Part shown: positions 1-4,647 of the stretch, piece by piece | Layout: each line of letters starts with the position of its first letter | Position numbering within the stretch: the stretch's first letter is position 1 | Assembly (NCBI GenBank): GCA_031254795.1 | Contig: JAIRTS010000190.1 | Location: 1-6,901, forward strand | Direction: 5' to 3' | Length of the DNA: 6,901 nucleotides | Source: Treponema sp. | Lineage (GTDB): Bacteria > Spirochaetota > Spirochaetia > Treponematales > Breznakiellaceae | Translations under genes and position numbers: made by a program | Notes under the pieces: model-generated | What the model was told of the DNA's origin: nothing | The model's database searches: none | Seen by the model: only the letters and a program-made list of their open reading frames with translations

Positions 1-713
1 AAGGCGCAAGAATAAGGATAACTTGATATATTGCCGCCTTTGTTTTCGTGCCATACGCCGGGGCAATATTCGCTTTTGTGTCTCGCCCTTCTTTTTTTCA
101 CGATTGTCTCGCTCGCAAAATGCCTTGACTCGACAGCCGCTTCATCTTCTAAAATGTCTTCCAATTTGCCCTGTAGCTTGGGATTGGGAAAAGAGAAATC
201 AACGGATTTATTTAAAAAGCCGGCGATGATAATACGCTCCCGTTTTTGCGGAAGACCAAAATCCAGCGCGTTCAACACATCGTTGTAGACCTTATACTCA
301 AGATATTCCAATGTTTTTAAAATAGTTTCCAATGTTTCGCCTTTGTTGTGCGTTTTTAATTGTTTTACATTTTCCAAAACAAACAATTTAGGCTTCTTTT
401 CTTTTAATATTCTAGCTATTTCAAAAAACAACGTCCCTCGAATATCATCAAAACCTAATTTTTTCCCGATGATGCTAAACGGCTGGCAGGGAAAGCCCGC
501 GAGCAATACATCATGGTCGGGGATTTCCGCCGCGTCAATTCGTGTTATATCGCCATGAGGAGCCAAGTTATAATTTTCCGCGTACGCTCGTTTCGCTTTG
601 GCGTCTATTTCGCTTGCGAAAACGCATTTCCCGCCGAGAGCGTCCGCCGCTTGATGAAACCCGCCTATGCCGGCGAACAAATCAATGTAGGTAAATCGCG
701 CCATCCCGTCCAT
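1..713 (-). CDS. DNA (cytosine-5-)-methyltransferase, partial (C-terminus beyond left edge)
   Basis: Transfers a methyl group from S-adenosylmethionine to C5 of cytosine in a short DNA target, normally as the modification arm of a restriction-modification system or as a solitary enzyme. About 237 residues are visible. Motif I is DLFAGIGGF at residues 11-19 (cofactor binding). Motif IV is GFPCQPFS at 73-80, with catalytic Cys76. Motif VI is ENV at 114-116, and motif VIII is QKRERI at 156-161. The rest of the target recognition domain and motifs IX and X lie off the left edge, so specificity cannot be read. The start is the first ATG (711-713). A second ATG at 702-704 would give a typical MARFTYIDLFAG opening, and neither has a clear Shine-Dalgarno. 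The frame stays open upstream to a TGA at 834-836. G+C is about 44% in 1-300, 29% in 301-480 and 55% in 481-710, which suggests transfer or recombination. It is divergent from the lipoprotein gene. No restriction enzyme is visible. Confidence 0.95.
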   Translation of the reverse strand, partial: MDGMARFTYIDLFAGIGGFHQAADALGGKCVFASEIDAKAKRAYAENYNLAPHGDITRIDAAEIPDHDVLLAGFPCQPFSIIGKKLGFDDIRGTLFFEIARILKEKKPKLFVLENVKQLKTHNKGETLETILKTLEYLEYKVYNDVLNALDFGLPQKRERIIIAGFLNKSVDFSFPNPKLQGKLEDILEDEAAVESRHFASETIVKKRRARHKSEYCPGVWHENKGGNISSYPYSCA

Positions 714-884
714 TAAGGTAATTGTAATAAATCCATCTGAAAAATCAACCTCAAAAGCGTCTGTTTCAAGAAAGAAAAGCGCCAAATTTGGGTTCCGCCG
801 GGCGAAATCGCGGACTTTCTCCACGCCCTTCAATCAAAGTCGCATTGGCGCGCCCTTTGGCAATTTCATCGTTTCACCCGCGGC

Positions 885-913
885 TTGTGTTTTTGTTCCT
901 GTTTGAGTATAAT
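885..913 (+). promoter_or_regulatory. Candidate promoter of the lipoprotein gene
   Basis: A perfect TATAAT lies at 908-913. A weak -35, TTGTGT, lies at 885-890 with the ideal 17-base spacer. Transcription would be expected to start about 7 bases after the -10, which is at or next to the ATG at 920. The mRNA would then be leaderless or nearly so. This fits the absence of a convincing Shine-Dalgarno upstream of that ATG. Confidence 0.45.
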
Positions 914-914
914 A
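906..914 (-). promoter_or_regulatory. Possible minus-strand -10 element (TATTATACT)
   Basis: Read on the minus strand this is TATTATACT, which holds two overlapping -10-like hexamers (TATTAT and TATACT). It could drive the methyltransferase with a leader of about 190 bases. The -35 is poor (TTTATT, 17 bases upstream of TATACT). It overlaps the plus-strand -10 almost exactly, so one AT-rich core may serve both directions, or the minus-strand match may simply mirror the plus-strand one. Confidence 0.25.
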
Positions 915-919
915 ATTCC

Positions 920-2332
920 ATGAGTTTGAATAAATCGTGTTTTTACACGCTCCTGGCGGCGCTGTGCGCGTTCTGCGCTTTTTTTGCATCTTGTACCAAA
1001 CTCGCGGGGTGGGGCGTCCTGTTATGGTCGTCTGACGATCCGGCCGTTCCATCCGGAACGGTGTTGCCTGTGTACATAAGATCGAATATCAATCAGGCGT
1101 GGGTTGCGGGCGTTCCCGAAGAGTACCGCGCCGGAGATTCCGACACGCCGGATAAATTTGAAATTCCGCTCAAGCAGATGGAGGTGTTCGGCTCAAAATC
1201 GGCCGCTCTGAAACGGGCGGAGGAATTCGCCCAGCTTGCCGTTACGTATGGAGAAGCGCTGCAAGACGGGCTTCCTTTGCGGGATAGACCCGATAATAAC
1301 GCCCGCCGTGTATACCGGCTTAGATTGGGAGAATTTGTCAAACTGTTGGCTAAAACAGAGGGAACGCCCGCCATAAGCTCCACCGGCGAGCCGCTTCCGG
1401 GCGACTGGTATCAAACGCTCACGCGGGATGGAACCATTGGATACTGTTTTTCGTACCGGCTGCGGCTTTTCGAATATTCCGGCGGGGCGCTGGATATTGT
1501 ACAGCGGACAGAGGAAGAACAGGAAGAGGACGCGGAGTTGGCCGCAACGCTTGCCAAAACCTGGTCGCCTGAATCGTACGGCGCGATGATCGCCAATAAC
1601 AACATAGATCTGGATATGCTCAGTCAGCATTGGGGATTTTATCCGGGACAGGACACCGGAGAAGCCCGCCTTTTTTTAAAAGACATGGAAGCCGATAAAA
1701 TCATAGACAAAACATTCTCCTACACCAGCATCCTGCCAAATGGCGCGCGGGCATGGCGTTTTGACGGCGCGTCTTTGCAAATGCAACTCCGCTCGGAGAA
1801 TGCGCTGGCAGTGCAGTACACAGAAAGCGGCAGCGCGACTCGGACATTTCTTTTTGTTACGCTTCCCAAAGATATTGATGACATTATCCTTCAGGAAAAT
1901 GCGTTGCGGAGCAGCCTTTTTATGCGGATTTACAATCAAGGCCCTCTTTTCAGCAGCGCCAATTACGGCTCCCTGACGCTGAGCCGGAACGGCTCCTTTT
2001 CATGGTCAGGGTTTGATCTGCTTATACCTCATATTATTCCCGCTTCCGTTCAAGGCGCGGGGAATGTCGTCATGAGGCTTTACCTGGACCCCTCGCTGGA
2101 AAATAGATACGCGGGGGCGTTTACCCTTCAATTCAGCGGGGGAAGAGGCGCTGATGTTGATTTCCTGTACAGTTTCGAGAATCAGGGGTTGCGCGTTGAA
2201 TACATACCGAAAAACTGCCTCGACGGGGTGACTGTTCTGCGGCGGGATACATCGCCGACCATTATTTATTTTTTTAAAGGCGGAGACGCCCCGTCTCAGG
2301 ATAATGATGAAGTTCTCATTATAGAAGAATGA
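920..2332 (+). CDS. Predicted lipoprotein with SH3-like region (spirochaete type)
   Basis: A 470-residue predicted exported lipoprotein of unknown function. The N-terminus has one lysine (K5), a hydrophobic stretch at about 7-23, and a lipobox-like FASC ending at Cys25, the likely lipid-modified residue. Loose lipoboxes of this sort are common in spirochaetes. Residues about 46-100 look like an SH3-type strand pattern, and residues about 112-187 (DGLPLRDRPDNNARRVYRL to GYCFSYRLRLFEY) look like a bacterial SH3 domain, a fold often tied to cell-wall or ligand binding. A glutamate-rich linker follows at about 198-205. Residues 206-470 match no family I recognise; they look rich in alternating hydrophobic strands, with no further membrane segment. 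The ATG at 920 is chosen because it opens the signal peptide. The frame is open back to 788, but that part is arginine/proline-rich and overlaps the promoter. Monocistronic as far as can be seen: promoter in front, stem-loop behind. Confidence 0.85.
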   Translation: MSLNKSCFYTLLAALCAFCAFFASCTKLAGWGVLLWSSDDPAVPSGTVLPVYIRSNINQAWVAGVPEEYRAGDSDTPDKFEIPLKQMEVFGSKSAALKRAEEFAQLAVTYGEALQDGLPLRDRPDNNARRVYRLRLGEFVKLLAKTEGTPAISSTGEPLPGDWYQTLTRDGTIGYCFSYRLRLFEYSGGALDIVQRTEEEQEEDAELAATLAKTWSPESYGAMIANNNIDLDMLSQHWGFYPGQDTGEARLFLKDMEADKIIDKTFSYTSILPNGARAWRFDGASLQMQLRSENALAVQYTESGSATRTFLFVTLPKDIDDIILQENALRSSLFMRIYNQGPLFSSANYGSLTLSRNGSFSWSGFDLLIPHIIPASVQGAGNVVMRLYLDPSLENRYAGAFTLQFSGGRGADVDFLYSFENQGLRVEYIPKNCLDGVTVLRRDTSPTIIYFFKGGDAPSQDNDEVLIIEE

Positions 2333-2357
2333 GCCTTCCCGCTCTTTAGGGCGGGGC
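2333..2357 (+). terminator. Stem-loop just after the lipoprotein stop; possible weak terminator
   Basis: CCCGC (2338-2342) pairs with GCGGG (2351-2355) around an 8-base loop, TCTTTAGG. An outer GC/GC pair closes across a small bulge. It begins at the stop codon, which is where a terminator is expected, but no T-run follows, so intrinsic termination would be weak. The CTTTAGGGCGGGG half also resembles the terminal palindromes of IS200/IS605-type elements, so a decayed element end is an alternative reading. Confidence 0.3.
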
Positions 2358-2372
2358 ATCCGCGCCGCGTCA

Positions 2373-2402
2373 TGGACAAGGCTCGTTTGCGTGCGTAATA
2401 AT
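2373..2402 (+). promoter_or_regulatory. Possible distal promoter of the ABC-F leader
   Basis: TGGACA (2373-2378, five of six to the -35 consensus) lies 18 bases before AATAAT (2397-2402, five of six to the -10 but lacking its first T). Initiation would fall near 2409, giving a leader of about 190 bases that contains all the hairpins at 2460-2589. Placed by consensus only. Confidence 0.25.
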
Positions 2403-2434
2403 GAAACAACACGACCAAATGGTTACGTTGTTTC
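2403..2434 (+). repeat. Inverted repeat / stem-loop 1 upstream of the ABC-F gene
   Basis: GAAACAAC (2403-2410) is the exact reverse complement of GTTGTTTC (2427-2434). Inside, ACC (2414-2416) pairs with GGT (2421-2423) across a symmetric 3/3 internal loop. It is weaker than the hairpins downstream and may lie partly inside promoter DNA rather than in the transcript. Confidence 0.5.
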
Positions 2435-2455
2435 TGCATAGGTCATTAGTCTAAT
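2428..2455 (+). promoter_or_regulatory. Possible proximal promoter of the ABC-F gene
   Basis: TCTAAT (2450-2455, five of six to the -10) lies 16 bases after TTGTTT (2428-2433, a weak -35). Initiation would fall close to 2460-2462, exactly where the first perfect hairpin begins, so the transcript would open with that stem. Consensus match only. Confidence 0.3.
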
Positions 2456-2459
2456 TAGT

Positions 2460-2493
2460 GTCCGTCCATAATGCAGACACATTATGGACGGAC
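2460..2493 (+). repeat. Perfect 14-bp hairpin (stem-loop 2)
   Basis: GTCCGTCCATAATG (2460-2473) and CATTATGGACGGAC (2480-2493) are exact reverse complements separated by CAGACA. Pyrimidine-rich TTCTTTG follows at 2494-2500, so it could act as an attenuator or weak terminator, but there is no true T-run. First of four hairpins in a row. Confidence 0.85.
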
Positions 2494-2507
2494 TTCTTTG
2501 AAAATCG

Positions 2508-2537
2508 CATTTACACAGCCATTAGGCTGTGTAAATG
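2508..2537 (+). repeat. Perfect 13-bp hairpin with ATTA tetraloop (stem-loop 3)
   Basis: CATTTACACAGCC (2508-2520) and GGCTGTGTAAATG (2525-2537) are exact reverse complements around a 4-base loop. In RNA a further G-U pair (2507-2538) is possible. No T-run follows, so it does not look like a standard terminator. Confidence 0.85.
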
Positions 2538-2538
2538 T

Positions 2539-2558
2539 ATCGGACTAAAGTCCGCGAT
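2539..2558 (+). repeat. Short hairpin (stem-loop 4)
   Basis: CGGAC (2541-2545) pairs with GTCCG (2550-2554) around TAAA. An outer AT/AT pair (2539-2540 with 2557-2558) can close over a 2-base bulge. It is the smallest of the series and abuts the next hairpin without a gap. Confidence 0.6.
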
Positions 2559-2589
2559 CTGTCCAGAAAGTAACCGACTTTGTGGACAG
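2559..2589 (+). promoter_or_regulatory. Hairpin over the ABC-F translation start region (stem-loop 5)
   Basis: CTGTCCA (2559-2565) pairs with TGGACAG (2583-2589), and AAAGT (2567-2571) pairs with ACTTT (2577-2581). One G-G mismatch separates them, and the loop is AACCG. The 3' arm holds GGACAG, and AGG at 2588-2590, ten bases before the ABC-F ATG, is the only purine-rich candidate ribosome binding site there. The folded stem would therefore hide it. The fold is visible in the sequence; a regulatory role is inferred. Confidence 0.6.
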
Positions 2590-2600
2590 GCACTACTTAT

Positions 2601-4535
2601 ATGGCGTTTGTACAGTTTTCCAAAATTTCCCTCGCGTTCGCGGACAGGGATATTCTCTCAGATGTAAGCCTCAACCTTGCCTCCGGCGTCCGCGCCGCGC
2701 TCGCGGGCGCAAACGGCGCGGGAAAATCGACTTTGATGAAGGTGATCGCGGGCGAAATCGCGCCGGATTCGGGCGACAAGGCGGTACAGAAAGGCTGCCG
2801 GGTGTCGTATCTGCCGCAATCGGGCATTGTCCATCGTGGCAGAACGCTCCGCGAGGAAATGGAAGCCGCGTACAAGGCGGCTCTTGACATGCTGTCCCGC
2901 ATGGAAGACATAGGCAGGGAATTGGAAAAGAGCGGCGTGATTCAAGACGAGGCGAAAACCGCGCTCCTGCTCGAAGAACACCGCAGGCTGGGGGAGGAGG
3001 TTGAGCGTTCCGGCTACTACGAACGGGAGCAACGGATATCCGCGACGCTTGAAGGGCTTGGTTTCTCGCCGGATGACAGAGGGCGTTCGGTGGAGGAATT
3101 CTCCGGCGGCTGGCAGATGCGTATCGCGCTTGCCAAAACGCTGCTTGAATCGCCGGATATTCTGCTCCTTGACGAGCCGACGAATTATCTTGATATAGAA
3201 GCCCGGTTTTGGCTTGAATCGTGGCTGCAATCATTTGACGGCGGCTATCTTATCGTATCGCATGACCGCTACTTTTTGGACGTTACGATACACGAGGTGT
3301 ATGAGCTTTTTCAGGGGCGCCTGAAACGCTACGCGGGAAATTACACGGCTTATGAAACCGTGCGAGCGGTTGAGCTTGAGAGTCTCCTGAAACGCTACGC
3401 TGAACAACAGGAAGAAATCGCCAGGGCGGAAGACCTTATCCGCAGATTCAGGTACAAGGCGAGCAAGGCCGCTATGGTTCAGGAGCGCGTCAAAAAACTC
3501 GAAAAGATGGAGCGGATCGAGATCCCCGAATCGCTCAAGAAGATACGCATCCGCTTTCCGGAGCCGCCTCATGCGGGGAAGGTGGCGGTCGCCGTTGAGG
3601 GCTTGGGCAAAAGATATGGAAGCCGCCATGTTTTTTCAAACCTCGATCTCACCATCGACAGCGGGGAAAAACTTGTTGTCGTCGGGCGGAACGGCGCGGG
3701 CAAGACCACGCTTCTGCGCATACTCGCCGGCGTAGACTCGGATTTTGAAGGCCGCGTACAGTACGGATCCGGCATAGCCGCCGGTTACTTTTCGCAGGAC
3801 GCGGCGGAAAGCTTTAACACTCCGGTTTCCGTTCTGGAGTACATAGAAGCCGAAGCGCCGACTCCGCTTGTCCCCAAAGCGCGCGACATGCTCGGCAGCT
3901 TCCTTTTTCGGGGAGACGATGTTTACAAAAGCGTTTCCGTGCTTTCAGGCGGTGAAAAGAGCCGCCTCGCCCTGCTCAAGATGCTTTTAAAGCCCATGAA
4001 CCTCCTCATCCTTGATGAGCCGACCAATCATCTTGATCTTCAATCAAAGGATATCCTGATGGATGTCCTTGCGTCTTACACCGGCGCCGTCATTTTTGTC
4101 TCCCATGACCGCAGTTTTATGGAAGGGTTGTCCACCAAGACGCTGGAGATGTCGCATGGAAACGTCCGGCTCTTTTATGGAAATTACGGGTATTATTTGG
4201 AAAAAACTGCGAAAGAGGCGCCCGAGGCTGAATGCCAGAACACAGGCAAGCCGGCGGAGGGCGAAGAAGAGCGGCAACAAACGGCAAAGGCGCGGCGGGA
4301 AGAGGAGAAACAACGGCAGGCGGCGTTGCGGCGGCAACGCCGGCTTGAAGAGGAGATTCTCGCGGTCATCGGGAGCCTTGAGGAGGAAAAACGGCGGCTT
4401 GAGGGCGAGCTTGGCAAGCCCGAAGTGTACAGCAACGGAGAGAAAGCCAGGGCAACACAGGCGAAACTTGCGGACATTGCATGCCGGATTGAAGAAAAGA
4501 CAAAAGAATGGGAAGAGATCGCCGCTCTGCAATGA
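2601..4535 (+). CDS. ABC-F family ATPase (ribosome-associated), with C-terminal coiled coil
   Basis: A 644-residue soluble protein with two ABC ATPase domains and no membrane segments. ABC-F proteins bind the ribosomal E site and modulate translation; some protect against ribosome-targeting antibiotics. Domain 1 has Walker A GANGAGKST (36-44), signature FSGGWQMR (167-174), Walker B LLLDEPTNYLD (188-198) and switch SHDRYF (220-225). The P-site tRNA interaction linker spans about 235-315. Domain 2 has Walker A GRNGAGKTT (362-370), signature LSGGEKSR (448-455), Walker B LLILDEPTNHLD (468-479) and SHDRSF (501-506). Both catalytic glutamates (E192, E473) are present. Residues about 540-644 are highly charged and end in a coiled coil like the ABC-F C-terminal domain of Uup/YdiF/YheS-type members. 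The length fits that group better than the shorter antibiotic-resistance ABC-Fs, but the subfamily is not certain. The ATG at 2601 gives the usual FSKIS opening; an earlier TTG (2580) lies inside stem-loop 5. The ribosome binding site is weak and masked. Confidence 0.95.
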   Translation: MAFVQFSKISLAFADRDILSDVSLNLASGVRAALAGANGAGKSTLMKVIAGEIAPDSGDKAVQKGCRVSYLPQSGIVHRGRTLREEMEAAYKAALDMLSRMEDIGRELEKSGVIQDEAKTALLLEEHRRLGEEVERSGYYEREQRISATLEGLGFSPDDRGRSVEEFSGGWQMRIALAKTLLESPDILLLDEPTNYLDIEARFWLESWLQSFDGGYLIVSHDRYFLDVTIHEVYELFQGRLKRYAGNYTAYETVRAVELESLLKRYAEQQEEIARAEDLIRRFRYKASKAAMVQERVKKLEKMERIEIPESLKKIRIRFPEPPHAGKVAVAVEGLGKRYGSRHVFSNLDLTIDSGEKLVVVGRNGAGKTTLLRILAGVDSDFEGRVQYGSGIAAGYFSQDAAESFNTPVSVLEYIEAEAPTPLVPKARDMLGSFLFRGDDVYKSVSVLSGGEKSRLALLKMLLKPMNLLILDEPTNHLDLQSKDILMDVLASYTGAVIFVSHDRSFMEGLSTKTLEMSHGNVRLFYGNYGYYLEKTAKEAPEAECQNTGKPAEGEEERQQTAKARREEEKQRQAALRRQRRLEEEILAVIGSLEEEKRRLEGELGKPEVYSNGEKARATQAKLADIACRIEEKTKEWEEIAALQ

Positions 4536-4560
4536 GGCGCGGAGGAAAAGGAATATCCGC

Positions 4561-4584
4561 ATGTTCCAATCCACTCCACTATAA
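4561..4584 (+). CDS. Possible 7-codon mini-ORF (MFQSTPL) before tsaD
   Basis: An ATG at 4561 follows a good Shine-Dalgarno (AAGGAA at 4548-4553, with an AGGA core 8 bases before the ATG) and runs seven codons to a TAA. It sits between the ABC-F stop and the palindrome that precedes tsaD, which is the position of a leader peptide. A purine-rich spacer can produce this by chance, so it is only a candidate. Confidence 0.2.
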   Translation: MFQSTPL

Positions 4585-4600
4585 AAGATAAAAAATTGAA

Positions 4601-4630
4601 GCTGTTCCAAAACTTCAGTTTTGAAACAGC
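4601..4630 (+). repeat. Imperfect palindrome between the ABC-F gene and tsaD
   Basis: GCTGTT (4601-4606) pairs with AACAGC (4625-4630), and CAAAAC (4608-4613) pairs with GTTTTG (4618-4623). One C/A mismatch separates them, and the loop is TTCA. On the plus strand no T-run follows, so it is a poor terminator for abcF. On the minus strand it is followed by a T-rich run, but no minus-strand gene leads into it. It may be a dispersed palindromic repeat or a structure in the tsaD leader. Confidence 0.6.
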
Positions 4631-4636
4631 CCCAAT

Positions 4637-4640
4637 GGAG
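4637..4640 (+). promoter_or_regulatory. Ribosome binding site of tsaD (GGAG)
   Basis: GGAG lies 7 bases before the ATG at 4648. It fixes the tsaD start over the in-frame TTG at 4621, which falls inside the palindrome and has no such site. Confidence 0.75.
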
Positions 4641-4647
4641 AATAAAC

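Noticed and set aside
834..869. Short minus-strand ORF MKLPKGAPMRL ending at the TGA just before the open methyltransferase extension.
   Set aside because: Only 11 codons, with no recognisable similarity; joining it to the extension would need read-through of the TGA, for which there is no evidence.
788..919. In-frame upstream extension of the lipoprotein reading frame (44 more residues).
   Set aside because: It would bury the signal peptide behind an arginine/proline-rich stretch and place the promoter-like TATAAT inside the coding sequence; the ATG at 920 gives a clean lipoprotein start.
2509..2536. DnaA-box-like sequences ATTTACACA and its inverted copy in stem-loop 3.
   Set aside because: Each differs from TTWTNCACA at the first base, only two occur, they are forced to be mirror copies by the hairpin, and no AT-rich unwinding region or origin gene is near.
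2403..2589. Possible CRISPR array or tandem repeat, given the series of palindromes.
   Set aside because: The palindromes differ in sequence and length and are not separated by uniform spacers; no cas gene is present.
2580..2600. Alternative TTG start at 2580 for the ABC-F protein (seven extra residues).
   Set aside because: It lies inside the stem of hairpin 5 with no ribosome binding site, and the family normally begins right at the FSKIS-type strand.
2658..3234. Two overlapping minus-strand open frames of about 190 codons opposite the ABC-F gene.
   Set aside because: Both are antisense shadows of conserved ATPase-domain sequence and show arginine/alanine/proline-rich translations without domain features.
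4621..4647. TTG at 4621 as the tsaD start.
   Set aside because: It falls inside the palindrome; the ATG at 4648 has GGAG at ideal spacing and gives the standard MKILGIDTSCDE N-terminus.
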